A stretch of DNA of 50,872 nucleotides from Gnetum montanum (taxonomy: Eukaryota; Streptophyta; Gnetopsida; Gnetales; Gnetaceae), in NCBI GenBank assembly GCA_015680685.1, contig MNCI01018990.1, positions 127,228 through 178,099 of the forward strand. Direction: 5' to 3'. This document shows positions 1 through 10,506 of the stretch, piece by piece (position 1 is the first letter of the stretch; each line of letters begins with the position of its first letter). The translations under genes and the position numbers were made by a program. The notes under the pieces were generated by a model. The model had not been told where the DNA came from. It saw only the letters and a program-made list of their open reading frames with translations, and did no database searches.

Positions 1-113
1 TGAAGGGAGTGCCGCCTCTTATTTATAGATATGACGATGGACCATGATATCGCGTACGTGATATCGCAGGAGAAGACGCGATATCGCGGCCCAGTGCATG
101 TCGCGTCTCATCA
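1..113 (-). repeat. LTR end fragment cut by the window edge
   Basis: The first 113 bases match the 5' (U3) end of the LTRs described below, in minus orientation. Visible marks are a TATA box (TATTTATA at 20-27), several GATATCGCG-type palindromes, and the terminal CTCATCA at 107-113, the inverted partner of the family's TGATGAG start. No C-rich polypurine-tract complement follows the LTR end, so base 113 is an outer boundary: either a solo LTR or the 5' LTR of a minus-strand element lying to the left of the window. The bases that would form a target duplication are 114-118; the partner copy is outside the window. Confidence 0.8.
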
Positions 114-147
114 ATATAGCTTCTGATTTGTAGTTCATAGGTTTGGG

Positions 148-290
148 GTGTTGGAACTTGAAATAATTGAAACATAGCTATATCCAGAGATTTATAGAAG
201 TTTATAACTTAGTGCTACCTAGTAGAATTGAATCTATGACCTGGGGTTACTAGGCTAAGACCCATACCACTTGGCTATTACCTCATTATT
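148..290 (-). mobile_element. tRNA-derived SINE, degraded copy
   Basis: Read on the minus strand this starts near AATGAGGTAATAGCCAAGTGG (box A-like), carries a box B-like GATTCAATTCT, and ends with CTATGTTTCAATTATTTCAAG. The same order is seen in the better copy at 41664-41819. The copy is divergent and its ends are approximate. It is not a functional tRNA gene because no acceptor stem forms. Confidence 0.6.
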
Positions 291-494
291 GCAAGTCATA
301 GGTTTGATTCTAAGAGATGTGCTAATTTAAAATTTTATGCATATTCTACTTTGTATAAAATTGAATCTAAAATTTTTATTGAGTTTATATAAACCTAAAT
401 AATCTATCAAATAAAATAGCTTGTTCACAACACATAAATAGAAATAAATTTTGTGCACAACAAACATGTCCAATAGCCATCCTATATAATTAAT

Positions 495-645
495 TGTGTG
501 TGAGACATTAGTCAATTGGTTAGAGCATGCAACTTATAATTTTCAAGTCATAGGTTTGATTTTGGTAGGCAATACTAAGTTATAAAGTTCTAATTGGATT
601 AGATATCTTGGGGTGTATCCATAATATGATTATTTTAGGATTTCA
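495..645 (+). mobile_element. tRNA-derived SINE copy
   Basis: This copy contains the box A-like stretch TTAGTCAATTGGTTAGAGC, then CAAGTCATAGGTTTGATTT (box B-like), then the family-specific body GGCAATACTAAGTTATAAAG and ATCTTGGGGTGTATCC. The order matches the copy at 41664-41819. Ends are approximate and no target duplication was recognised. Confidence 0.65.
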
Positions 646-654
646 ATACACTCG

Positions 655-706
655 CCTTGTCCCCCCTCCTTGCCCCCCTCCCCCCCTCCCCCCAAAAAAA
701 AATCTA
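655..706 (+). repeat. C-rich low-complexity tract
   Basis: Five runs of four or more C separated by T or short spacers, followed by an A run. The minus strand is therefore G-rich and could fold as a G-quadruplex. It lies just after a SINE copy and upstream of element A. The remaining bases up to 874 show nothing recognisable. Confidence 0.7.
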
Positions 707-874
707 TTTCTAATTTCAACATCTTTCATGCTTATATAATCAATCCTTTCCTCCCACCTCCCCATAATCCAACCATCCTTAATATAAATAATTAGGTTAA
801 GTATGTTGAGCTATGTGGGTTTTACATCTTAAACTTAGGCTTAGAGCCTATTATTGCTCTAAAGAAACTTATTA

Positions 875-879
875 ACATT
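875..879. repeat. Target-site duplication of element A, left copy
   Basis: ACATT directly before the TGATGAG of the left LTR. The base string after the right LTR (13963-13967) is ACATC. One of five positions differs, by a C/T change, which fits an old insertion. Confidence 0.65.
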
Positions 880-1783
880 TGATGAGCGGCTAGGTACCCC
901 TACTCCCAACCATGCGAATCATGGGCGTTCACACATGACTCGGTCGAATTCTATAGACTGTAAGCACTTAACATACACCAGACCTTTAACCAAAAAAACC
1001 CTTTGTTAGAATAGTCATTTTCCTCTCAACCTCACTTGTGATGTTTTGATTGCGATGGTTAAGTGAGATTGAGGCAATTGATTTTTATGGATTTTTACTT
1101 TATCTTCTAGCACCTAATTCTTGTAATGGAAAGTAAAGAATGAAATGTTATGTAATCTAGGTCCTAACTCTTCCTAGCATAAGTATCCAATCCCATCTTT
1201 CGTGCACATCCTAAGCATCCCCTAACCACTACTGGGTTACCAGATGTTAAGCGTCAATGGGTTGCCTAGCATTGGATTTATGTTTGAGATGGTTATACTT
1301 ATGGTTCCTACGAACTATAAAAGAGCGATAGCAATTAAAATAATAACAAGAGAAACTTAAAAAACTATTAAAACATAGAAATATTAAACTATTAAATGCA
1401 TTAAATGACTAAGTCCAATTGCTACAAGGAATGATTGAAAAGCTCGTCTTTATTACTGTTTATGCCACTGGCCTCAGGTACATCAGCGCTTGAAGAAAGA
1501 GCTGGACACCTTTCTTACACCTACTGCATGCACTTGGAAAATATTCTAACTCTCGCAGAAAAAAATTGCAAGAGCTTCGCTACAACTGACAAAAAGATAC
1601 TTAGGTGTGACGGGAGCCCTCTTATTTATAGGCCAAAACAGGTGCCACGTAAACGGGGCCACGTCAACGCATGGAAGGATGCGTCGACAGGGCCGCGTAT
1701 ACTAGGCTGCGTTGACACGACCGCATATACGGGGTCTCGTATACGCAACCTAGTAAATGTAGCGATCGTCTAGCACTTCATCA
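880..1783 (-). repeat. 3' LTR of element A
   Basis: This LTR is about 904 bases. On the minus strand it starts TGATGAAG at 1783, has U3 palindromic blocks built from GCGTATAC and GCGTTGAC words (about 1640-1770), a TATA box (TATTTATA on plus, 1623-1630), and ends CTCATCA at 880. The adjacent plus-strand bases TACCCCCATGACT are the complement of the polypurine tract, which identifies this as the 3' LTR. Compared with the right LTR it lacks a short segment near 1168 (AACTATCC region) and has an extra stretch near 1075. Confidence 0.9.
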
Positions 1784-1796
1784 TACCCCCATGACT
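1784..1796 (-). other. Polypurine tract of element A (motif copy 3)
   Basis: On the minus strand AGTCATGGGGGTA runs straight into the TGATGA of the 3' LTR. This is the position of the plus-strand primer in LTR retrotransposons. Two further copies of the motif lie inside the element at 5127-5138 and 6928-6939. Confidence 0.8.
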
Positions 1797-1932
1797 GAGT
1801 AAAAATTCATCCTCGAGTTCCTCTTACAATTTGGAAGGTATGAACTTTTATTTACAACACACATGCTTTGACACATATGACACACATACACACATGACGC
1901 GCCAAGTGCTTGAGTATACAGAGAAGGAAAAA

Positions 1933-4881
1933 TTACAAAATGGTGGTGTTCAGAGATAAAATTGAACACCCTGCTAGTCCTGGAGTCTCTGCTATGTTGA
2001 TAGATGCAAAAATTGCTAGAGAAGATCACATCGTCCCTAGGGGCAGTGGGTCTAATGGACCTTCACCAGCCTCTAGCCCATGTGGCGGTGGTGGCATGAA
2101 TGATGGTTGTCCTACAGTAGCTACAAATTCTGGAGGCAATCAGAAAGCCTCCAAGAGGGCCCTCATTTTTTCCTCCTTACCTTTGGGATCGTTCACTATC
2201 CAGGAAGCTTCACCAATGTGTGCCAGGATTGGAACTTCCCAAGGACATGACAGCACAGGGAAGAGTTCTTTCAGGTTGATAAACCAGGCTGCAAACTATT
2301 TTTGTTCGATGTTGAATGCTCGAATTGATGTTTGCAGCTACTGGTAGTCATTCATTTGATGGCTCAAGTCCTCCGCGACCACACGTTGTCCTTCAAAACT
2401 CTTATGGAGAGCCTCGAGTTCTGCATTTTCTATTTCCAGTTTTTGCTTTATTGCTTTGTGCGCTTGGAACTCACCCTCGTATAAAGAATATGAGGTAGCC
2501 GCTTACTTCTCCAGGTTAGATCATGGCCTCCTAGCTATTAACATAGCTAGGTTTGCATAGTGAAGGTTGGCCAGCTCCATGTATTCTATCATTTCTTTGA
2601 TTTGCAGTTCCTTGAGGCAGATCTCAGCCTGGTTGTAGGCATTCAATCCGTCAAAGATGGGTTGCCATATCTCGCCTCCTTCTTGGAGCTGCTAGAGCGC
2701 TTGTTTCATCTTAGCCTTTGCAACTTAAATTTGTTTCTCATTCACTTCCTTTTGTAATTCCACTTGGTCCCTATAATGATTCTTATTTTTTTCAAACTTA
2801 AGGGCTTCGTTCTTCCAAGCGGCGATTTCAATGGTTGATTTCTGTCACAAGGATCAAACCTCCTCCATGGATAGATTTTGATTTTTAGTGGCCAACCTCC
2901 TTACATCAGCATTCACCCTAGCTAGCTTTTCCTGCTGTTAGTGAATAAATTTTTTCATGTGTTCATTTTCAGCACCAACATTGCGCAAGCAATAAACCTC
3001 TGCAGTCAACGTGACGTTCTCTTGGAGAATCTCTGTTAAGTCCTTGTTTAAATGATATGTATGAGCGTTTTCCAAGGACTTATCAAAGATCGCTGACTCT
3101 CGCTCATCCTCAACTATTTGCAATTTGATCTGAAGCTGTTGAAAAACTTCGTCACGGGTGAGGTCACAGTTGAGGAGAGCTAGATAGGCAAGTTGAGCTC
3201 TTAATTGAGCAACTTCTGTCACCAAGTGTTGACTGTTAGCTTGAGCAGCTTCAAGTTTCCCTTCCAAGATAAGGCTTTTACCCCTTGTCGATAGCAGCTT
3301 CGACTGCGTTGCCGTGATGTTATCTGGAAGGTCAAAGACATCCAGAAGTGGTTACCCAGTTTCCACCAGTTGGTCCAACAATTCTTCATATTGTGCTGCA
3401 TCAATCTTGCTATGTGAAGTCTTGATGGATATCTGTACATCTTGAAGTCTATGTACATTTGGTACAGGTGCTGTTGGTGCATTGAGAGCCATAGGAATCG
3501 TATCTGCAACCACTTTGGTTGCAATCTTCTGTCTTTGGTGCTACATCACTAGGATCGTCGCTCCCTCGCCATCTTCCAAGCGTACCGAGAAGGTAGCGGC
3601 ATTCCTTGATATTTCAGGAAATAGCTGTTGAGCTAATACTGTTACCTCTCGGATGCTAGGATCTATTCTTGTTGGCACTTTCATTCAGGCAGCGGAGAAC
3701 ATTGGCCCTACTCTTTCTAACAAAATGACTAATCGAGCCACTTGCTCCAGGTGGCTCATTGCAGGGCGATAGACCAAAGGGTCTTCTCCTCCACTGATCC
3801 TTCTAGATTGTTCTTGTTGGCTCAAGAGTGATTATCGGATTTCGCGGATGTGCTCTGCAATAGTTTGCGAACCTGACTTCGTTGTTTGTGCAAGTGGTGG
3901 AGGTGGTTTCTGCTCCTCCTCAGTGTGTGTAGTGGTCGGAGTCCTGTCCTTCATCATTTCCCTCCATGAGGCAATCAGGGCATGCTGGAGTATATCATTG
4001 GCATATTGTGCTATCCCTACCTATTTGCAAAACTTTCTAATTAGGTAGGGAAAGGGGAGAGCTCATCTTCCATGTTTACTTTTGGTGAACCTCTTTTCGA
4101 TTTCCAAGAATAACAACTATGGAAGACTCATTAGAAATTTTCCACTTAAGGTGGAACATGCACAAGCGGAGAAGGTCATGATTTTGCTAGGTCTCACCGT
4201 TGGGTTTAAGTGGTAAGACACAATCTTTGAATACACCCTCTCTATGGTGGTTAGAGTGTTGAACTCCTTGCAATCTACCCCATAGCATCGCCAGATCCAC
4301 TCCCCTTTTACCTTAGGGTCTGCTTGTTTTGGGATCTCTGCCATATTTTCTCTGGTCTCTAGCAACCCCAAGGCTTGCGTAATTGCTTCTGCAAAGTAAG
4401 AGACATAGATGTCTTTAATTCTTACTCTGGACCCTAGTTGCCAATTTTTCTAGAAGAGATAGGTCTTTCCTAGGTACCATTCACCATTGGTTGTGATAAC
4501 TGGCCACATAGGAGAGTTTTGTAGTTGAAGTCTCACATCTTCTAGTGCATTCTTAAGAAATGGTCCAAATTTTAACTCTTGTAGGACCATCCATTGTACT
4601 TCTCATGGCTTGATAGCATCAAGACATGCTTGGGTCAGGGTGACCTCAATCCGTGGCACTATCCCCAAAGTTTCATCCCCTTGCGATTGCCCACTGGGAA
4701 TCTCCTCTTCAGGAATCTGATGGACAGATTCCACATTATGTTCTTCATAGAGGGGGCCAGTTGCATGAGAGCCCTCCATGTGCTCTAGTTGCTACACGCC
4801 GTGTCCCCTTCCTGTTCGTGGATGCTTGTCCCTAGGTTGTGATGGTCCTTCATCCCTTGGATGCCTTGGTTTTGGTGCCAT
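1933..4881 (-). pseudogene. Third coding frame (3' ORF) of element A, long coiled-coil protein, decayed
   Basis: Starting at ATG 4881-4879 (MAPKPRHPRDEG) one reading frame runs to TGA at 2028-2026, or to TAA at 1935-1933 if that TGA is also secondary. That is about 950 codons with no net frameshift but about 20 in-frame stops. The N-terminal third includes KEFNTLTTIERVYSKIVSYH and HLNPTVRPSKIMTF, then a stretch reading ALPFPYLIRKFC, which resembles the plant-transposon-associated domain of Athila-type 3' ORFs (from memory, not searched). A Pro/Thr/Glu-rich linker follows (about codons 290-330). From about codon 530 to 890 the protein is a long coiled coil (for example QLRAQLAYLALLNCDLTRDE). 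Function is unknown; no signal peptide or obvious transmembrane segment was seen, so an envelope role is not supported. The ATG is preceded directly by a splice-acceptor-like TTTGATTGCAG. Confidence 0.75.
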
Positions 4882-4893
4882 CTGCAATCAAAC
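4882..4893 (-). promoter_or_regulatory. Putative splice acceptor abutting the third frame's ATG
   Basis: On the minus strand TTTGATTGCAG is followed immediately by ATGGCACC. A T-rich tract ending in GCAG right at the start codon fits a 3' splice site, which would let the third frame be translated from a spliced RNA. No specific donor was identified, so this remains a candidate. Confidence 0.4.
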
Positions 4894-5126
4894 ATAACCA
4901 TCAATTAGACTATGCACAAGTTGCTCAAAATGGCCCTCATACACTTTCTTAGTTCGACTAAGTTATGATGCTGGGATGGGCATTCCATTAAATCCCCCGG
5001 AGTGTTAATTCATGGGTTAGAGCCAAAAACAACAAGGGATAAGTTGGAGTTTAAGCTATTGTTTTCGTTTCTTCCCTTTAGAGGTGCGAAGTCTTTAATT
5101 AGCTAATTAATTACACATAGGCTTCA

Positions 5127-5138
5127 CCCCCCATGACT
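5127..5138 (-). other. Internal polypurine-tract-like motif (copy 2) of element A
   Basis: On the minus strand AGTCATGGGGGG, the same motif that primes at the 3' LTR. It lies about 245 bases upstream of the third frame. Element B has it at 26139-26149 and C at 37850-37860. Confidence 0.6.
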
Positions 5139-5284
5139 GAGAGCATACCTCTAGGTGCTTAAGAGGGCAAGGATCGGTTGATGCGGACGCACGATAGAAC
5201 GTAGGTGCTTGGGAAGAAGTTAGGTAGAAGAAAATGGCAAAATCTCCCCCAATTTGTTTGCAAAATGATGGAAATTGTAGGCAC

Positions 5285-5395
5285 AACAGGCATATATATA
5301 GGGGTTGGGTGCTGCATTGATGGGACCGCATATACACGACCGCGTATATGTAGGGGGCTACATATATGGGGCCCCGTATACGCAGGGGGTTGCTC
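5285..5395 (-). promoter_or_regulatory. Internal U3-like promoter candidate upstream of the third frame
   Basis: Between 5320 and 5390 there is a cluster of words also used in element A's LTR U3 region: CCGCATATACACGACCGCG, then CCCCGTATACGC. On the minus strand these are followed by CCTATATATATG (complement at 5291-5302), a TATA-like box. The layout, palindromes then TATA, copies that of the LTR promoter. The start codon of the third frame is about 400 bases downstream. Promoter activity is an inference. Confidence 0.4.
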
Positions 5396-6927
5396 CCGTT
5401 GACTTACGTTGACCAGCAAGAAAAAACCCAAAAAAATGAATTTGAAACACCAAATTGGGGTAGTTGAAGAGTGTAAGAGACCGGGAATGCGATTGAGGAC
5501 ATGAGGAGGGTAAATCGGGCTAGAAAAAGAGTCAAATGTAGGAGAACATGGGAAAAAAAAGAACTTTGCAAGGAAGAAATCGAGTGATGGGACATGAAAA
5601 CAATCAACCACTAAATCAAAAGGATGGGGGGCTTAAAAAACAAGACCAAGAATATGCAAGTGGATCCTCCCCATAGCAGGCGGTAGCCTTAGTAACCCTT
5701 GCATATCCTTAACACCGGAGTTCGTGGGCCCTAGGGTAAGAAATGGTGATCGCAAGTTAAGACACCCATCCAAGTGAACCAGCCAAGGCATGAGAAGTCC
5801 ATGGAAACCATGATGAACTTTCAAAACATAAGACAGGAAGTGATGTGAGTTATGGAGAGAAATGGATGAAGAGAGAGATGAGAGAATGAGAATGAAGTTG
5901 TGGTTAAGTGACCCGATAGGACCTTTCCTAAGTTCAGATCCAAAACCATCCACATAGAGTGACATCACAGCAATAAGCGAAGCTCCGACCATTCCCCGAG
6001 TGGACAGGAATGTACCCACAGAGAACCACCACTCCAACAGACATGAGAGGAAGGAAGTGAAATAGGACTAAGTTAGAGGGGATGAAGGAAGTCCCATAAC
6101 TAGTGCTTGTGGTCCGTGAGAGGCGGTCTAAGGGGTGTGCTTTGAATTTGCACATAGTGATAATTTTATTTTTCATTTTCTTGTTATTTCGTGGGAACCA
6201 CATCATGCAAAGACCCATGCTTGTGTGCATGCATTCGACCAAGGGGTGTGCTTTGAATCCTCATGTTTAGTTGTGTTTTTTTTTTGAATTTTTGAATTTT
6301 TGCGGTGAGGACCACACCATGCAAGGTGGAATTACCCAAGAGCTTCCTTGTAGAGAAGAACATGGAGTGGTAGGAAATCTAGAAGGACACATTGGCGACT
6401 TGGGGAACAGAAGAGGACAAAGAATGTTGCATTCCCCTTGAAGTCACATCTGATTCAAACCATTGGATCATCCTTGAGTCTAGAACTACACAAGTTACAC
6501 ATTAATTAAACTGTTTTTTAAGTGAAGGGGTTACATGTTGCCAATGGAAGGAAAATCATGGAGTGGGTGAATGGGTGGATGACATGGACTCACTGTCGAT
6601 TTTATGAGATGAAAATAGATGTAAAGCCCAAGGACAATAATGTGAGGGTGGGAGCAAGATAAACTAGGTGGACTATTGCACATGACTCATCGCAACGAAA
6701 ACCATCCACACCAGACATCTGATGACAATAAGACAACTTATTAGCAACCAATTAAAAATTAAACACACATGCATAAATCATTGACAAAGAAATAAAAAAA
6801 AAATTAAAGAAAGGAAAAGTTAGCAAGAATTGGAAAATGTAGAAACGATGGTGAAAAAAAAGTGTAAACCAAAAAACTCCAAAAATAGTGAGGAGCATAG
6901 TGGAATGGGTTAGTATGGAGGACGGTC
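5396..6927 (-). other. Conserved non-coding spacer between pol and the third frame of element A
   Basis: No supported coding frame. Parts are shared with the matching regions of B and C: AGTGGATCCTCCCC (5659-5672 here, 26328-26341 in B, 37659-37672 on the plus strand of C with one change), AACCACATCATGCAAAGACC (6196-6215; B about 26893-26911; C about 37091-37111), and GGATGACATGGACTCACTG (about 6572-6590). A second copy of the ACCATGCAA block occurs near 6310. Conservation in three elements that lost different genes suggests a cis role such as packaging or reverse transcription. Confidence 0.6.
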
Positions 6928-6939
6928 TCCCCCATGACT
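6928..6939 (-). other. Internal polypurine-tract-like motif (copy 1) just after pol of element A
   Basis: On the minus strand AGTCATGGGGGA, just beyond the end of the integrase frame. Counterparts are 27516-27526 in B and 36524-36534 in C, where the pol genes upstream have been removed. Confidence 0.6.
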
Positions 6940-7018
6940 AGGCGAAAAGGAGGAAGTGCGAAAGATGGAATGAGGTTGTCCTAGCGATGATGAGGCAGTA
7001 GCACTAATTAGGTGGAGT

Positions 7019-9925
7019 TTACAAATAGGTTTTAGTTGTTGCCGGTTGACCAACTACATTCGTGTGGGGTCCCCAGGTTTGTGGATAAGTAAGGCCCTGG
7101 ATGGGAAGGTTTTGGAGACAATGTAAGGTCCCTTCCACAGTGTTTGAAGCTTGGTCAATCGTGGTACATGTGTGGGGTTCCAATATAACAACGTGTCTCC
7201 ACATCTGAATGTGACCTTACAAATCCTAAGATCATGTTATTTTTTATTATAGGCCTTGTGGATCTCATTTGAAGATAGGGCCATTAATCGATTCTCATCT
7301 AGCACACTTAAGTTGATAAGGCGTTCACGTTGTGCTAGTGGTAGGTCAAGACCTAAGTCACTGGTTGTGGATAGTGTCCAGAGTTCCACCTAGATTGAAA
7401 GTTTCGGTAGCTTATCGTACACTAACTCATAGGGAGAGTAACCTATAGGAAGCTTCTAAGTGGAGCGATAGGCCTAGAGGGCATCATCAAGTTTGGTGCT
7501 CCAATCCCTCCTATATTTGCTTATGGTTTGGGTGAGGATCTTGGTGATCTCCCTATTGGTGAATTCGGCCTACCCATTAGCTTGGGGGTGATAGGGTGTT
7601 GTAAATTTATGGGTGACCCCCAAATGTTGTATGAGTTTTTGAAAAGTGACACCCGTAAAATGAGTCCCATTGTCCGAGATGAGTGCACATGGCACTCCAA
7701 ACCTTTTGACAATTTGCTATTGGACAAATCATGTGGCAGTGTTTGAAGAAGAGTCGACGACGGCTGCCACCTCTGCCCACTTTGTGCAGTAGTCCACATC
7801 TACGATGATATACATCTTTCTGTTGGATAGGGGTGTGATGGGTCCCATGGAGTTGATGCCCCAGATGTTGAAGGGCTCTAGTGGTTGGATCCACTGTTGA
7901 GGTTCCTCCAATCATGCAGTCATCCCACCGTCTCTCTAGCATCATTCATAGGAGTGGGTGAACCATTGTGCGTCCTTGAAGATTTTGGGCTAGTAATATC
8001 CTGTAAGCAGGATCTTAATGGATGTGCGGCGTCTAGCATAGTGGCCCCCACAAGGGCCCTCATGAGCATCTTGGAGAATGTGCAATGTATCGTCATCAGG
8101 GACACACCATCGAACTAGGCCATCTACGCACACCTTATAAAGGTGACCATTGATTTCCATGAAGCGCTTGGCCTTATGGAGAAACTATTGTTTCTGCTGA
8201 TGGTTCCACTCCTTTGGCAATTCCGAAGTTGTGAGGTAGGTGAGGATGTGGTTGAACCAAGGTGATTCCTTGGGCACTTGTGGATCGACCACTCCCATGA
8301 AGAGAAGTTCATTAGGGAATTGGTCAGAGCGGAGCTCCTCTTCTCTTATGTCATCTCATCGTAACCGAGACAAGTGGTCAGCAACCACATTCTCAGTTCC
8401 CTTTCGATCTACCATGGTGAGGTCAAATTCTTGAAGAATCACCAGCCACTGTATGATACGGGGGCTCATCATTGGCTTATTCATTAGGAACCAAATAACA
8501 CTATGGTCGGTATGCACAAACACCTTGTATCCGAGCACATAGTGTTGAAATTTTTCCAAGGCGAACACCACCCCCATCAACTCCTTTTCAGTGGTGGTGT
8601 AATTAAGCTAGGCACCCACAATGCTATGACTTGCATAGTGAATATAATATGGATACTTTTGATCATCACACTGTGTAAGCACGAATCCCAATGCATAATT
8701 GGATGCATCCATCATGATGTGGTAAAGTCTAGACTAATCATGTGCCTGTAGAACTAGAGTCTCTACAAGTTTCTGTTTAAGTGTTTGGAATGCATATTCA
8801 CATTCCTTGGTCCAGATGAATGGAGCATCTTTCTTTGTGAGTTCCACCAACGGCTTGGCGATCTTCAAGAAATTTTTGATGAAGCATCGGTAGTAACTAG
8901 TGTGGCCAAGGAATTACCGAACATCTTTCACAGTGCTTGGTTGCTAGATGATTCCTTGGATGACCTTGATTTTGTCAAGATCCACGCTAATCCGTGTCTG
9001 TGATATACAGTGCCCCAGCACAATGCCCTCCTAGACCATTAAGTGGCTTTTCTGCTAGTTGAGCCATAAGTTAGTGTCCACACATCTTTTGAGAACTTGC
9101 TCAAGGTGGTCCAAGGCTTGATCGAATGTGGCCCCATAGGTAGAGAAGTCATCCATGAAGACTTCTACCCCATTGCCAATTTACTACTGGAAGATGCTGA
9201 GGAGAAGGCGTTGGAAAGTGGCAGGCACATTACATAGGCCAAAAGGCATCTTCTTGTATGCAAAAGTCCCCCAGGGACTTGTGAAAGTTGTCTTGGCTTG
9301 ATCCTCTAATGCAATTTGGATTTGGTTATAGCCACTATAATCGTCCAAAAAGCTATAATAACGATGCCCTACAATGGTATACAACACCTGGTCCACAAAT
9401 GGGAGTGGGAAGTGATCATTAAAGGTAGCCATGTTGAGCAATCGGAAATTTATACAGACCCTCCATTTGCCACCCTTCTTCGGCACAATAACTAGTGGGT
9501 TAACCCATTCACTATTGGCAATAGAATAGATGAATCCGGCCTTTAGCAACTGCTAGATTTCATCTTTGATGACTTGCTTTAGTTTGGGGTTCAACCACCT
9601 TTGTGGTTGACATCGTGGCTTCATGGAGGGGTCAATATAGATCCAATGTTGTCAGACCTTGGGATCAACTTCGGTTAACTCAAGATATGACCATGCAAAA
9701 GCAGTATCCCATTTGTTCACCACCTTTAGCAACTTCTTCTTTTATTTAGGAGTAAGGGTGGCATTAATAATTACTGGTTTCCCATTCTGCAAAAAGGCAT
9801 ATTCTAAGTGGGCCGGTAAGGATTTCAGTTCCAAGGGCTCCTGTTTGAAACTTTCAGGGATTTGCAACTTTCCCCAATCATCATGGTCATCAATAGTGGA
9901 TACTTAGTAGACCATAGCTACTACA
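7019..9925 (-). pseudogene. pol: pol of element A: reverse transcriptase, RNase H, integrase
   Basis: Domains in order on the minus strand. The RT part (about 9640-9050) shows LVIVPKKGGKWRVCINFRLL, the motif-A stretch YSFLDDYSGYNQIQIA, MPFGLCNVPATFQR and the catalytic FMDD (near 9165-9150). RNase H (about 8700-8350) shows MMDASNYALG, TEKELMGVVFALEKF, VHTDHSVI and VVADHLSR, so its acidic residues are visible. An HHCC-like zinc region follows near 8060-7930. The integrase core has WGINSMGP (7860s), where the first catalytic Asp of the usual WGIDFMGP is Asn; the second Asp (ALISDNGTHF) and the Glu region (AEFTNREI) are visible in a shifted frame. RT, RNase H and the N-terminal integrase share one frame (9549 to 7729) with scattered stops; a frameshift follows near 7730. 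No chromodomain was seen at the C end (7204-7019). It is inactive. Confidence 0.9.
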
Positions 9926-10506
9926 CACAGTTGCACCCGGAGTCATTGTACGCAATGCATGGAACACACTTCTTCTCGATCTTTCCAAAAGGATTTTCCT
10001 TTGAAATTTTAAGGGAAAGATCTCAAAGTCCTAGTCTTGCATCCATCGTGCTCAACCAGGCCCTTTCCATTATGATTGGGAAGTTTCCCTTGCAATTTTC
10101 AACATGGATGATAAGGAAATCAGTAGGATAGGACCACCCACAAACAGTGGTCATAATGTCCTCCACCAATCCCAAGGGAACAGTGATGGATTGGTCTACC
10201 AGTTCGAGCCGAATGTTGCTCTTCTTTAACGGGGGTAGGTTCTAGTTCTTGTACATGTCATGCAAGATCAAATTGACTCCTGACCCTGAATCTAGAAGGG
10301 ATTTACATGGCTCATTTCCTGCCACCTGAAGATAGATGAGGGGACTTCCCGGATCAGTCAATTTCTGGGGAAGGTAACCTACCTTTATCCAGTTGGTCAC
10401 TACGTGTGTGGGCATGATTGTTTGTACATTGGAGGATGTTTGGTTTGAAGGATGCTCGAAAGGTGGAACAGTGGAGGTGGTTTGAGGTTTAGAGGCACCA
10501 GCCATA
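9926..10506 (-). pseudogene. Aspartic protease region of element A
   Basis: The retropepsin active site LLDSGSGVNLIL is intact (near 10290-10255). Downstream come DQSITVPLGLVEDI, CGWSYPTDFLIIHV and the glycine region near FPIIMERAWLSTMDARLGL; the Glu in IMERAWL replaces the Gly seen in B and C (IMGRAWL). The protease frame differs from the gag frame upstream and from the RT frame downstream, so at least two indels or a programmed shift separate them. It would have cleaved Gag and Pol. Confidence 0.85.

Noticed and set aside
880-930. CTGATGAG-like LTR ends as hammerhead ribozyme cores (retrozymes)
   Set aside because: The LTR ends read TGATGAG, but no GAAA core with a flanking stem follows at the right distance on either strand, and the LTRs belong to elements with gag and protease.
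1435-1773. 112-residue open frame on the plus strand inside the left LTR of element A
   Set aside because: It is antisense to the element, lies entirely in the LTR, and the matching region of the right LTR does not keep it.
3219-3524. 101-residue frame on the minus strand
   Set aside because: It is out of register with the long third frame from 4881 and overlaps it; the in-register reading has the sensible coiled-coil continuation.
5159-5611. 150-residue frame on the minus strand (5611-5159)
   Set aside because: It covers the U3-like and TATA region of the spacer, has no recognisable domain, and has no counterpart in B or C.
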